DNA from: Pseudomonadota bacterium
GTDB lineage: Bacteria; Myxococcota_A; UBA796; GCA-2862545
Assembly: GCA_023954855.1 (NCBI GenBank)
Contig: JAGSGY010000009.1
Coordinates: 45,476-109,475 of the forward strand
Length of the DNA: 64,000 nt
Reading direction: 5' to 3'
Each line of letters begins with the position of its first letter. Within the stretch, counting starts at the first letter, position 1. The notes under the pieces were generated by a model. The model did no database searches. It saw only the letters and a program-made list of their open reading frames with translations, and had not been told where the DNA came from. Position numbers and translations under genes: made by a program. Shown here in pieces: positions 1-8,080 of the stretch.

Positions 1-384
1 TGTGGTCGCGATGCCCTCCACATCCTTGTCGGTGAGCTGAGCGCCCTCGGCAGCGACGACGAGCTCCGCCTGAGTAGTGGCCTGCCCCTCGGGCCCGGCG
101 ACGGTGACGGTGAGATCGCCAGATTCCGTGCCCGTCGGGAGCCATGCGACGTAGACGCCCTCCTCTTCGATGAAGGCCTCGCTTTCTCCGCCCGGACCCG
201 CCACCATCACCGAGTCGGCCGTCCCATCGAAGCCGACCCGTACAGGGATCTGCGGGTGCACCTCAGAGTTGGCGAGCATCGCCCCACCAATGGCCTGGAG
301 TAGGACCGGCTGAGCCTCCACCTCGGTCGGGTCGGTCTTGTTGCATCCCAGCAGCGAGAGGATCAGGACGGGCGCGAGGCGCAT
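1..384 (-). CDS. Lipoprotein of unknown function, partial (runs off left edge)
   Basis: The 5' part of a lipoprotein gene; 128 codons are visible with no stop before the window edge. The ATG at 384 opens a short signal peptide ending in the lipobox L-L-G-C (Cys14), so the protein should be lipidated and exported. The visible mature part is rich in Gly, Val, Thr and Glu with alternating hydrophobic residues, as in Ig-like beta domains, but no named domain is recognised. It is divergent from the propeller lipoprotein gene that starts 49 bp away, so the two may share regulatory sequence. The start is well supported by the signal peptide; the function is unknown. Confidence 0.72.
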   Translation of the reverse strand, partial: MRLAPVLILSLLGCNKTDPTEVEAQPVLLQAIGGAMLANSEVHPQIPVRVGFDGTADSVMVAGPGGESEAFIEEEGVYVAWLPTGTESGDLTVTVAGPEGQATTQAELVVAAEGAQLTDKDVEGIATT

Positions 385-433
385 GGATGCTCCGAGGTGT
401 GGGGCGGGCCCGGACAGGATACCCGGTGGCCCC

Positions 434-1567
434 ATGCGAACCGTCCTTCTCACGACCTTCCTCATCGGCTGCTCGAACCCGACGCCGATGCAGGCTTTTC
501 AGACCACCCTCGGTGGAGACGCCACGGCCGTGGCCGTCGACGTCAATGGCCGAGCGTGGGCCGTCGCTCGCCCACAAGGTGGTGGTTCCGAGCTTCTCGC
601 GGTGGACAGCACCGGCGCATTCGCGGTGACGACGGCGGTGACTGGATTCCTCGGAGCGCCCGCACCCGTGGTCACCGACGACGGAGTCTGGGTCATGAAC
701 ACGGTGGTCTACCAGTTCGCTACCGGCGGGGACCTGGTTGCCGAGCACCTGCCCCTGCCGGCCGCACGCCAGCTCCCGGCTTGGGATGGAGAGCAGTTCT
801 GGATCGCGGGTGGCAGCTCGGGAGTGCCCGACGAAGGCCACGGCGTGGTCGCCGCGATGAACACAGACGGCACGGTGGTCTGGGAAGCGACCTTCGATCA
901 GTCCTGGCTCGGTATGGCGCAGCCCGCCCTCGACGGAAAGGGCCACGCAGTGACCGCGATGCTCGACACCGTCGAAGGTCCACTGCGGGTCTCAGAGGTG
1001 AGCGCCAGCGGAGAGACGGTCTGGCAGATGACGACGGACTGGCTCAACCTCACCGAAGGCGTGCTCGCGCGGGGCTCTGACGGTCGCACCGCCCTAGGAA
1101 ACCGCGAGGAGGTCGTCGTCGTATCGGCCGCCGGGCTGGAGCTGTTTCGCGTTCCCGCCATCGACGGCGCGGTGTTCGCCGGCAAGCGCCTGATCGTGCC
1201 CACGCTCGAAGGCCTGACCGCCTACTCGAAGTCGGGCAAAGTGCTGTGGAGCGTCGCCTCAGAGGGCGGTCGCTGCGCGATCCCCGCCGTCGACGACTTC
1301 GGCGTCGCCTACGCCACCTGTGCCGACGAGAATGCCGACGCCATGACCAACTTCGTGGCCATCGACGTGAAGAAGGGCGAGCTCATCTCGCGGCAGCCTC
1401 TCGGCCTGCCTTGGTCACCGCGCCCCGCTGCCATCCGCGATGGCCGTCTGTACCTGGTCGCCGGAACCGACGAGGCCACGCTCTTCGTCTACGACGGCGT
1501 CGGTGACGCGAAATCGGGCTGGTCGCAGGCCTACGGCAACGCCGCCCGCACGGGGTCTCCGCAGTGA
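434..1567 (+). CDS. PQQ-like beta-propeller lipoprotein
   Basis: A 377-residue exported lipoprotein. The ATG at 434 is preferred because it directly opens a signal peptide with lipobox L-I-G-C (Cys13); an in-frame upstream start would bury it. The mature part has repeated blades with phrases such as G-x-V-x-W and L-x-A-x-D, and it ends in W-S-x-x-Y-G-N-x-x-R-T-G, the usual closing motif of PQQ-like quinoprotein propellers. Such folds often act as outer-membrane scaffolds (BamB-like) or sensors; no PQQ-dehydrogenase catalytic residues are evident, so an enzymatic role is not claimed. The stop overlaps the next gene by 4 bp (GTGA), suggesting translational coupling. Confidence 0.78.
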   Translation: MRTVLLTTFLIGCSNPTPMQAFQTTLGGDATAVAVDVNGRAWAVARPQGGGSELLAVDSTGAFAVTTAVTGFLGAPAPVVTDDGVWVMNTVVYQFATGGDLVAEHLPLPAARQLPAWDGEQFWIAGGSSGVPDEGHGVVAAMNTDGTVVWEATFDQSWLGMAQPALDGKGHAVTAMLDTVEGPLRVSEVSASGETVWQMTTDWLNLTEGVLARGSDGRTALGNREEVVVVSAAGLELFRVPAIDGAVFAGKRLIVPTLEGLTAYSKSGKVLWSVASEGGRCAIPAVDDFGVAYATCADENADAMTNFVAIDVKKGELISRQPLGLPWSPRPAAIRDGRLYLVAGTDEATLFVYDGVGDAKSGWSQAYGNAARTGSPQ

Positions 1568-2076
1568 CACACCGCAGCGGCCTTCCCATGGGCTCCCCCA
1601 ACGACCGGTGCGGCACCTGTGCCTGGCATCTCGAGGATGGCGACTGGCTGACGTGCCTGTTCGCGGCCCCTCCCGGTGAGCAGCCGATCCGCGTTGGGGA
1701 CGGCCCGGCCTGCGCGCACTACGAGCCACCGCCGGACTGTCTGGACTGCGGGGCCTGCTGCCGCGAGGCCTTCGACAGTGTGCCCGTCGATGGTGACGCC
1801 CAGGACCGCCTTCCAGCCGAGCTCGTGGTCGTCCACGACGATGGCTGGGTCGACCTCGCTCGCGTTCCCTCCCCGACCGGCTGCGGAACCCGCTGCGCCG
1901 CCCTTCGTGGAGACGGCGAGACCGCTCCCTACACCTGCGTGGTCTACACCCTTCGCCCTGACACCTGCCGGGACGTAAAGGTCGGCAGTGAGGGCTGCCT
2001 GATGGCCCGCAGACGCGTCGGGTTGGCAGCCTGGGGACCCGGGTGGACCCCGTCAGGGCCGGGCATCACCTCTTGA
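1564..2076 (+). CDS. YkgJ-like Cys-cluster (putative zinc/iron-chelating) protein
   Basis: A 170-residue cytoplasmic protein. Near residues 59-66 it has C-L-D-C-G-A-C-C, the C-x2-C-x2-C-C pattern of the YkgJ/UPF0153 family of putative Zn or Fe-S binding proteins, with further Cys at 16, 19 and 31 and several near the C-terminus (C-x4-Y-T-C, T-C-R-D). No enzymatic activity is established for this family. The GTG start overlaps the preceding stop by 4 bp; an ATG at 1588 is an alternative that would keep all motifs except the first few residues. Its 3' end overlaps the convergent protease gene by 11 bp. A second, larger Cys-cluster protein lies at about 25.2-26.2 kb. Confidence 0.75.
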   Translation: MTHRSGLPMGSPNDRCGTCAWHLEDGDWLTCLFAAPPGEQPIRVGDGPACAHYEPPPDCLDCGACCREAFDSVPVDGDAQDRLPAELVVVHDDGWVDLARVPSPTGCGTRCAALRGDGETAPYTCVVYTLRPDTCRDVKVGSEGCLMARRRVGLAAWGPGWTPSGPGITS

Positions 2077-2521
2077 GCGAGAAGGATCCCGCGGGGCCAT
2101 CGACCGTCAACACGCAATGACCGAGCACGTCGCGCCCAAGCAAGACGACAATGTCGACGTCATCGACGCCTGCGAAGTGAGAGACCTCGGCGGCCTCGAC
2201 ATCGAAAGCGCCTAGGCCCTCGATGTGAACGCGAACATGCCGCTTGGTCGTGGTGCGCTCTCGGCTGTCTTGATCGAGATGGGCGCCGACGTTGAAGATG
2301 CGCAGCGTGCCCGCACTTGCCAGCTGGAGCTGTGCTGCGATGTCGCCGCGCACGCAGGTCAGGGCGGCACCCGTGTCCACGAGCGCCCAGACCACGATCG
2401 GGTCCGGCATCGTCGACGTCATGCCCGCATCCACGCTGTCCTGCATGCCGCGCCACTGGCCCTGGTCCAGTCGCACCTGCAAGATGGCGCCGAGCTTCGG
2501 ATGCAGTGACCATCGCGTCAT
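2066..2521 (-). CDS. Retropepsin-like aspartic protease domain protein
   Basis: A 151-residue protein with the clan AA aspartic protease pattern: V-W-A-L-V-D-T-G-A near residues 44-52 (catalytic Asp49 in D-T-G) and a downstream hydrophobic L-L-G-R-D-V-L (the usual I/L-L-G motif completing the active site). One such domain is half of a pepsin, so activity would need dimerisation, as in retroviral proteases. No signal peptide or membrane segment is visible. The ATG at 2521 has a purine-rich GGTGAAG upstream; an in-frame GTG at 2539 would add six residues. Substrate unknown. It is divergent from ccmA with about 165 bp between them. Confidence 0.72.
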   Translation of the reverse strand: MTRWSLHPKLGAILQVRLDQGQWRGMQDSVDAGMTSTMPDPIVVWALVDTGAALTCVRGDIAAQLQLASAGTLRIFNVGAHLDQDSRERTTTKRHVRVHIEGLGAFDVEAAEVSHFAGVDDVDIVVLLGRDVLGHCVLTVDGPAGSFSLKR

Positions 2522-2658
2522 GCGCGCTTCACCCTGCACAAAGACCCTCCTGCATCACCCTACCCCGGACGCTCCGCGGCGGCTGACGAATCGGCAAAAC
2601 GTCGGTCTCAGCTTGCAACAAGCGGTGGCGCTCCTGACCGTTGAGTCCTGGCTGCGTT

Positions 2659-2672
2659 AAGCCGCACGGCTT
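2659..2672. promoter_or_regulatory. Small palindrome upstream of ccmA
   Basis: AAGCCG-CA-CGGCTT, a perfect 6+6 inverted repeat with a 2-nt centre, ends 14 nt before the proposed ccmA start and lies in the divergent gap between the protease and ccm genes. It could be an operator or chance in GC-rich DNA; no convincing -35/-10 pair is visible around it. Confidence 0.25.
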
Positions 2673-2686
2673 CAGAGAGAACCGCT

Positions 2687-3325
2687 ATCTCAGCACCCGC
2701 CCTCATCGTCGATGACCTCGCGCGCCGCTTCGCCCGGCGCTGGGCCGTCGCACGCGTGAGTTTTACGGTTGAACGCGGCGACGCGCTGATGCTGACCGGC
2801 GCAAACGGCTCGGGCAAGACGACGCTGTTGCGCTGCCTCGCGACAGCCCTCAAGCCCGATCACGGTCGCGCGACCTGGGAAGGCGTCGATCTGTGGACCG
2901 ATCGCGCCGCCTGCAGGCCCAAGCTCTCGCTCTACTCCCACGCGAGCGCTCTGTGGGAGGACCTCTCCGGGCCTGAGAACTTGCGCATCTGGGCACAGCT
3001 CGGCGGCTACGCCCCAAACATCGAGGCCCGTCTTGACGAGGTCGGCCTCGAGCTTCGCCATGAGCCGGTGCGCACCTACTCCGCTGGAATGCGCCGCCGC
3101 CTGGCCCTAGCGCGTTCACTGCTCAAAGAACCGGAGTTACTCCTGCTCGACGAGCCCTTCGCCGCCCTCGACCCCGATGGACGCGCCCTCGTCGTCGACA
3201 TCGCGAACAAGCGGCGTGCCTCCGGAACCACCCTGATCATCGCGACCCACCTTCCCGATGAAGCGGCCGCGGTCTGCGACAAGCGCATCCATCTCGAAGC
3301 CGGTCGCGCGGTGGCGGTGCCATGA
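2687..3325 (+). CDS. ccmA: Heme exporter ATP-binding protein CcmA, apparent ATC start
   Basis: ATPase of the CcmAB(CD) complex, which drives release of heme-loaded CcmE in System I cytochrome c maturation. It has Walker A G-A-N-G-S-G-K-T (about residues 38-45), signature-like Y-S-A-G-M-R-R-R-L, Walker B L-L-L-L-D-E-P-F-A-A-L-D and a switch His (T-H-L). CcmA homologues begin with a strand before Walker A; that strand is present here (A-L-I-V-D-D-L-A-R-R-F) but upstream of the first GTG (2756). No ATG, GTG or TTG lies in frame between the upstream stop at 2642 and 2756. ATC at 2687, about 7 nt after GAGAGAA, would give I/M-S-A-P-A-L. A standard gene caller would truncate to 2756. Overlaps ccmB by 4 bp. 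Confidence 0.85.
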   Translation: MSAPALIVDDLARRFARRWAVARVSFTVERGDALMLTGANGSGKTTLLRCLATALKPDHGRATWEGVDLWTDRAACRPKLSLYSHASALWEDLSGPENLRIWAQLGGYAPNIEARLDEVGLELRHEPVRTYSAGMRRRLALARSLLKEPELLLLDEPFAALDPDGRALVVDIANKRRASGTTLIIATHLPDEAAAVCDKRIHLEAGRAVAVP

Positions 3326-4008
3326 TCGCCAGGATCATCAAGCAGACCTTCCAGGTCGCGTACAAGGACCTGCTCATCGAGTGGCGCTCACCACAGCGCG
3401 TGTCCGGCCTGTTCTTCTTCGCGCTGGTGCTGGTCATCCTTGTGGCGTTCACCGCGGACGCCTCCCCAGGAGTTCTCAAGAAGACAGCCGGCGGCGCACT
3501 CTGGCTCGGACTGCTGCTCGCATCGGCTCGCTCCCTCGATCTGTCCTACGCCATCGAGACCGACAACGACGCCTTGTCCGGCATGGTTCGCTGGCCGGTG
3601 CACCCGGCGGCCATGTTCTACGGAAAAGCGCTGGCGAACACCGCGGTGCTGACACTGGTCGGCATGGCGCTCACGCCAATGGTCGTGGTCATGTACAACG
3701 CGCCGGTCCAGGGCTCGTGGCTCCAGCTTGCGGCGGTGTTGGTCCTAGGAGGCGCAGCCCTGGCCGCACCTGGAACCTTCTACGCGCTGCTCACCACCCG
3801 GGCTCGGGCATCGAGCGTGCTGCTTCCGCTGCTCCTGTTTCCCTTGGTGGTGCCGGCTCTGGTCGCCGCATCCCGGGCCACCGCCCTGCTGATGGATGGT
3901 GACGCAATGGGTGAGGCCGGGTCATGGCTCTCCCTGTTACTAGCGTTCGACTTGCTCCATTGGAGCCTCGATGGCCTGTTCTTCGGCCTGATCGTAGAGG
4001 AGAGGTGA
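3322..4008 (+). CDS. ccmB: Heme exporter membrane protein CcmB
   Basis: A 228-residue permease partner of CcmA, close to the family length of about 220. Six hydrophobic segments are visible, roughly at residues 28-45, 57-68, 97-125, 130-155, 160-190 and 205-222. The N-terminal D-L-x-I-E-W-R-x-x-x-R and the loop A-I-E-x-D-x-x-x-G-M with following P-V are typical of CcmB. ATG overlaps the ccmA stop (ATGA), and its TGA shares one base with the ccmC ATG. Together these overlaps indicate tightly coupled translation of the complex. Confidence 0.93.
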   Translation: MIARIIKQTFQVAYKDLLIEWRSPQRVSGLFFFALVLVILVAFTADASPGVLKKTAGGALWLGLLLASARSLDLSYAIETDNDALSGMVRWPVHPAAMFYGKALANTAVLTLVGMALTPMVVVMYNAPVQGSWLQLAAVLVLGGAALAAPGTFYALLTTRARASSVLLPLLLFPLVVPALVAASRATALLMDGDAMGEAGSWLSLLLAFDLLHWSLDGLFFGLIVEER

Positions 4009-4955
4009 TGCCCGCGGGCTACATCTTCGGAGTCGTCGGGCTCTTCATTTTCGCGCTGACCGCGCTGGCCGCCACGCTGCGTCCCGGCGGCGTCCGCGCG
4101 AACTGGGAACACGGAATCGGCCTGTACGCCCTCGGCCTGCTCGTCTACGGCCAGTACGGCGGACTGTACCTCGCACCGCCAGACACCTGGATGGCCGACG
4201 TCGCGCGCATTCTCTACGTGCACGTTCCCGCCGCCTGGATCTCGATGGTCGCGTTCACCTGGGCCTTCGCCGCCGCGTTTGGCGCGCTCATGCTCGAGCG
4301 TCCAAAGTCGCTCCCGGTCCTCTCGGCTGCGACTGCGGTCCCCGGCATCGGCCTCATCGGCCTCGCGATGGCGCTCACTGGCGTGCAGCGGGGCCTGGCT
4401 GCATTCTTCGGCATCCTGCTGATCTTGACCGCGGTCGAGTGCGCCCTACTCTGGATCGGAAACCGCTTCTTCAACTGGACCAGCGACACCCTCGACCACA
4501 TCTCGGAAGCGTCCACCGAAGTCGGCGTGGTGCTCGGCGTCTTGCTGCTGTTCCTCGGATCGGTGTTCTCGCGACCGACCTTCAACGTCTACTGGACCTG
4601 GGACCCTCGCCTCACCGCTTCGGCCGTGATGGTGCTGACCTTCGTCGGCGTGTCCCTGCTCCGCTCGTCGGTCGACGACCCGATTACCCGACGCACGTGG
4701 AGCAATGTCGCCACCATCCTGGCGTACATCAACATCCCCGTGACCTACATGTCCGTGAAGTGGTGGCGCACCATTCACCAGCTGCAGTCGACCCCCGACA
4801 CGCTGAGCTCGGACATGACCTTCTGGCTGCGCCTCAACGCGTGGGCCTTCTTGTTTCTCTCCATCTGGTTCGTGGCCCGCCGCTGGCGCATCGCCCGCGC
4901 CCGAGCACTCGCAGAGGCGCCTCCAGAGCTGCCGCCTGCACCGGAGATCCCATGA
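4008..4955 (+). CDS. ccmC: Heme handling protein CcmC (WWD domain)
   Basis: Inner-membrane protein that loads heme onto CcmE. It contains the tryptophan-rich WWD-type motif Y-W-T-W-D-P-R-L-T-A facing the periplasm, flanking helices beginning H-V-P-A-A-W-I-S-M, and a late S-V-K-W-W-R-T-I-H-Q segment, all typical of CcmC; the His residues in the flanking loops are the expected heme ligands. At 315 residues it is longer than E. coli CcmC (about 245) because of an extra N-terminal membrane segment and a Pro-rich tail. The ATG at 4008 is chosen since it overlaps the ccmB stop by one base, whereas an upstream start would lie deep inside ccmB. Confidence 0.93.
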   Translation: MPAGYIFGVVGLFIFALTALAATLRPGGVRANWEHGIGLYALGLLVYGQYGGLYLAPPDTWMADVARILYVHVPAAWISMVAFTWAFAAAFGALMLERPKSLPVLSAATAVPGIGLIGLAMALTGVQRGLAAFFGILLILTAVECALLWIGNRFFNWTSDTLDHISEASTEVGVVLGVLLLFLGSVFSRPTFNVYWTWDPRLTASAVMVLTFVGVSLLRSSVDDPITRRTWSNVATILAYINIPVTYMSVKWWRTIHQLQSTPDTLSSDMTFWLRLNAWAFLFLSIWFVARRWRIARARALAEAPPELPPAPEIP

Positions 4956-5086
4956 TCATCTTCGCGACCCAAGGCGTCATTCAAGGCGGCTGGGAGTACG
5001 TGTGGACCGCGTACATCACGACCTGGGTCGTGCTCGCGGGATACGGAGTGTCCCTATGGTGGCGCGCTCGAAAGGAGGCTCGATGA
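4952..5086 (+). CDS. ccmD: Small membrane protein CcmD-like
   Basis: A 44-residue protein with an N-terminal G-G-W-E-Y-V-W-T-A-Y segment, one transmembrane helix and a basic tail W-W-R-A-R-K-E-A-R. This is the size, topology (W/Y-rich start, single helix, charged C-terminus) and position expected of CcmD, which joins CcmABC and helps release holo-CcmE. It overlaps ccmC by ATGA and ccmE by ATGA. Sequence conservation in CcmD is low, so the call rests on context and topology. Confidence 0.85.
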   Translation: MIIFATQGVIQGGWEYVWTAYITTWVVLAGYGVSLWWRARKEAR

Positions 5087-5556
5087 GCACGAATAAAGCT
5101 GCGGCTGGCGGATTGATGGCTGCGGGCATCGCGGGTCCGCTCCTGGCACTGGGCGCGCTGTTCGTCGGTGCCGGCGCACTTGCCTGGATCAGCCTGACCT
5201 CCCTCGACGAGAACAAGGTCTACTACTGGTCTCCGACCGAGGTCATGGATCGCGACGCCGTCGGTTCCACGGTTCGCCTCGGCGGCCAGGTGGAGCCCGG
5301 TTCCAACCACTTCGACCCCACGATTCCGAGCCTGACTTTCACCGTCACCGACGGCACCACCTCGATTCCCGTTCACGGCACGGTGGCACCCCCACAGATG
5401 TTCCGCGAGGGCATCGGTGTCGTGATCGAAGGCGTGCTCGATGACAAGGGCGTCTTTCAGGCAGAGCAGGTGCTCGTGAAGCACGACAACGAGTACAGCG
5501 CTCCGACCGATGGCTCCATGCCCGACGTCGACGCTACCCTCGCGGAGAACCGTTGA
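5083..5556 (+). CDS. ccmE: Heme chaperone CcmE
   Basis: A 157-residue membrane-anchored periplasmic heme chaperone: N-terminal helix (about 10-36) followed by an OB-like beta domain. The heme-binding His is seen in V-K-H-D-N-E-Y (His134, Tyr138), the H-x-x-x-Y form used by E. coli-type CcmE rather than the Cys variant. The phrase R-L-G-G-Q-V-x-x-G-S is typical of the domain start. ATG 5083 overlaps the ccmD stop by 4 bp. The tail after the His motif is short and acidic. Confidence 0.93.
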   Translation: MSTNKAAAGGLMAAGIAGPLLALGALFVGAGALAWISLTSLDENKVYYWSPTEVMDRDAVGSTVRLGGQVEPGSNHFDPTIPSLTFTVTDGTTSIPVHGTVAPPQMFREGIGVVIEGVLDDKGVFQAEQVLVKHDNEYSAPTDGSMPDVDATLAENR

Positions 5557-7550
5557 TCCCAGAGCTCGGACGCTTCTTCGTTCTCGCCTCAGTCGCCTTC
5601 GCATCCATGGGTGCGGTGACGGGTATCGCTGCGGGTGCGACCCGCAGTCTGCAGGGCTGGCGCTGGGCAAAGTCCTGCGCGCTCGGCTTTGCGAGCACGA
5701 TCATCATCGCCAACATCTTGATGATTTACGCGCTGATCAGCCACGACTTCAGTGTCGGCTACGTCGCCAAGGTCGGCAGCCTCGACACGCCGCTGTACTT
5801 CACCATCGTCAGCCTGTGGGCCAGCCTCGACGGCTCGATCCTGTTCTGGGGCGGCATCCTCGGCGTCTACGTCGGCATGTTCGCCTGGATCGAAGGTGAC
5901 CGCAGGCGTGAGTACACCCCGTGGACGCTCGGCGTGCTGCTGCTGATCTGCGTCTTCTTCTCGATGCTCGTGGCCTCGATTGCCGACCCCTTCGCGCGAG
6001 TCGACCCTCCGCTCACCGACGGACCCGGCCCGAACCCGCTGCTGCAGAACCACTGGCTCATGGCCGTGCACCCGCCGTTTCTGTACCTGGGCTTCGTCGG
6101 CATGGTCGTCCCGTACGCCATGGGATGCGCAGCCCTGCTCGCCGGGCGCCTCGACGCCGGCTGGTTGAGCCCGCTTCGCCGCTGGTTCCTGGTGCCGTGG
6201 GCCTTCCTGACCATCGCGATCATGCTCGGTGGCTGGTGGTCCTACGAGGTGCTTGGTTGGGGCGGATACTGGGCCTGGGATCCAGTCGAGAACGCCTCGT
6301 TCCTGCCCTGGCTCACCGGCACGGCCTTCCTGCACTCGGTCATGGTCACCCAGCGACGCAACCGCCTGAAGACCTGGACCCTGCTGCTGCTCTTCGCGAC
6401 TTTCCTGCTCACGCTGTTCGGCACCTTCCTGACCCGCTCCGGCGTGTTCAACTCGGTGCACAGCTTCACGCAGTCCGACATCGGGCCGATCTTCCTCGGC
6501 TTCATCGCCGTGGTGTTCTGCGTCAGTGCGGTACTCGTGGCCATGCGCGAAGGCGCCCTCGAGGGTGAGTCCGGCGACGGCGAGGACTGGGTCACCCACC
6601 GCATCGGTCGCCTGCACCCGCTGTCGCGCGAGCTCTACATCTTCCTGCAGAACCTGGCGTTCACGCTGTTCATGCTGACGGTGTTGCTCGGAACCGTGTT
6701 CCCGCTGGTGATGGAAGCCTGGGACGGAACCCGCCTTTCGATTGGCCAGCCCTACTTCGACCGCATGGCGCTGCCCATCGGCCTGCTGCTCATCGCCCTC
6801 ATGGCCATTGGGCCCGCCGTTCCGTGGGGCCGCATGAAGAGCGACCGCGCCGTGCGCCAGCTGCTCATGCCGTTTGGCGTCGGAGCCCTCGCCGGCCTCG
6901 CGACCATTCCGCTGATTGGCTTTGCGCCATATGCGGCGTTCTCGGTGGCCTTGTGCACCTGGGCCGGCCTGCTCAACATCAACGAATTCGTCACGCCTGT
7001 ACGCCAGCGCATGCGCAGCAAGGGCGAGTCCGCACCCAAGGCGATGGCCGGCGCATTCCGCCGCGCGCATCGACGGTTCGGTGGCCACATCGCTCACCTC
7101 GGCGTGATCATGGTCGTGCTCGGTGTCACCGCTTCCAAGGGCTTCCAAGTCTCTGAAGAGGTGACGCTCACGCCCGGCCAGTCTGTGACCGTCGGCCAGT
7201 ACAGCGCTGTGTTCACCGGCGCAGAAACGATCAACGAGCCTCATCGCCGATCGATCGTCGCGAACGTGGTCGTCCACGAGGGCGGTTCCGAGCTCGGCGT
7301 GCTCAAGCCGCGGCTGAACTACTACAAGCGCCAGCGCGAGCCGATCGGCACCCCCGATGTGCGCCCCGGCCTGACCAACGACCTGTACATGTCGCTGCTG
7401 TCGGTCGCCCCCGACAACTCCTGGGCCGCCCTTCGAGTGATGCGCACGCCGTTCGTGTCCTGGATCTGGATCGGTACACTGGTCATCGCCTTCGGCAGCT
7501 TCATCGCCCTCTGGCCCACTCGGCGCGAGCGCGACAAGGGGCGGGCATGA
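5553..7550 (+). CDS. ccmF: Cytochrome c heme lyase subunit CcmF
   Basis: A 665-residue polytopic protein that attaches heme to apocytochrome c with CcmH/I. The WWD signature W-G-G-Y-W-A-W-D-P-V-E-N-A-S-F-L-P-W-L is at about 236-254, with conserved H-P-P near 173 and His near 261 as heme ligands; many hydrophobic helices precede and follow, and a periplasmic loop lies near the C-terminus before a last helix. Length matches the family (about 650). It starts with TTG inside TTGA, overlapping the ccmE stop. TTG starts are weak, so CcmF may be made at lower level than its neighbours. Confidence 0.95.
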   Translation: MIPELGRFFVLASVAFASMGAVTGIAAGATRSLQGWRWAKSCALGFASTIIIANILMIYALISHDFSVGYVAKVGSLDTPLYFTIVSLWASLDGSILFWGGILGVYVGMFAWIEGDRRREYTPWTLGVLLLICVFFSMLVASIADPFARVDPPLTDGPGPNPLLQNHWLMAVHPPFLYLGFVGMVVPYAMGCAALLAGRLDAGWLSPLRRWFLVPWAFLTIAIMLGGWWSYEVLGWGGYWAWDPVENASFLPWLTGTAFLHSVMVTQRRNRLKTWTLLLLFATFLLTLFGTFLTRSGVFNSVHSFTQSDIGPIFLGFIAVVFCVSAVLVAMREGALEGESGDGEDWVTHRIGRLHPLSRELYIFLQNLAFTLFMLTVLLGTVFPLVMEAWDGTRLSIGQPYFDRMALPIGLLLIALMAIGPAVPWGRMKSDRAVRQLLMPFGVGALAGLATIPLIGFAPYAAFSVALCTWAGLLNINEFVTPVRQRMRSKGESAPKAMAGAFRRAHRRFGGHIAHLGVIMVVLGVTASKGFQVSEEVTLTPGQSVTVGQYSAVFTGAETINEPHRRSIVANVVVHEGGSELGVLKPRLNYYKRQREPIGTPDVRPGLTNDLYMSLLSVAPDNSWAALRVMRTPFVSWIWIGTLVIAFGSFIALWPTRRERDKGRA

Positions 7551-8080
7551 GCAAGTCGAAGCCGAACTGGGGCGTGCTCATCGGCGCGGCGGTGATCTTC
7601 GTGCCGCTGTTCGTCGTGCTCGTCATGAGCTTCGGTCGCGACCCGCGTGCAGTCCCCGACGCCCTCGTCGGCGAACCCGCACCGACCTTTGAGCTTCTCG
7701 ACATCGACGGCAAGCCTCATGCGCTGGCCGACCACATCGGAAAGCGGCCCGTCGTCCTGAACTTCTGGTCGACCTGGTGCCTGCCCTGCAAGCAAGAGCA
7801 CCCGCTCCTGCTTCAGGCCCCCGCCGCGTGGCCCGACGTCGCCTTCTACGGCGTGATCTACAACGATGAGGCCGTCAAAGCAGATCGCTACCTGAAGCGC
7901 GCTGGCTCGGCCTACCCCCACCTCGTCGATCCTGGCAGCGCCATCGCCATTGACCTCGGCGTCGCGGGCGTCCCCGAGACCTATTTCATCGACGCGAGCG
8001 GACGCATCATCTACAAGCACAAGGGCCCGCTCACCGAGCACCACCTGGTCGAGATCCTCGGCCCTCCGGGGGCACGATGA
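7547..8080 (+). CDS. ccmG: Periplasmic thioredoxin CcmG (DsbE)
   Basis: A 177-residue membrane-anchored thioredoxin that keeps the apocytochrome CxxCH cysteines reduced. One N-terminal helix (about 9-29) precedes a thioredoxin fold with active site W-C-L-P-C (77-81) and the cis-Pro loop G-V-P-E-T-Y (about 141-146) typical of CcmG/DsbE. ATG overlaps the ccmF stop by 4 bp, and its TGA overlaps the ccmH ATG by 4 bp. Confidence 0.94.
   Translation: MSKSKPNWGVLIGAAVIFVPLFVVLVMSFGRDPRAVPDALVGEPAPTFELLDIDGKPHALADHIGKRPVVLNFWSTWCLPCKQEHPLLLQAPAAWPDVAFYGVIYNDEAVKADRYLKRAGSAYPHLVDPGSAIAIDLGVAGVPETYFIDASGRIIYKHKGPLTEHHLVEILGPPGAR

Noticed and set aside
5589..7277. A 562-codon minus-strand frame opposite ccmF
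   Set aside because: Shadow of ccmF: the conserved CcmF motifs are on the plus strand, and the antisense product is a low-complexity Glu/His/Gln/Arg-rich chain with no start signal.
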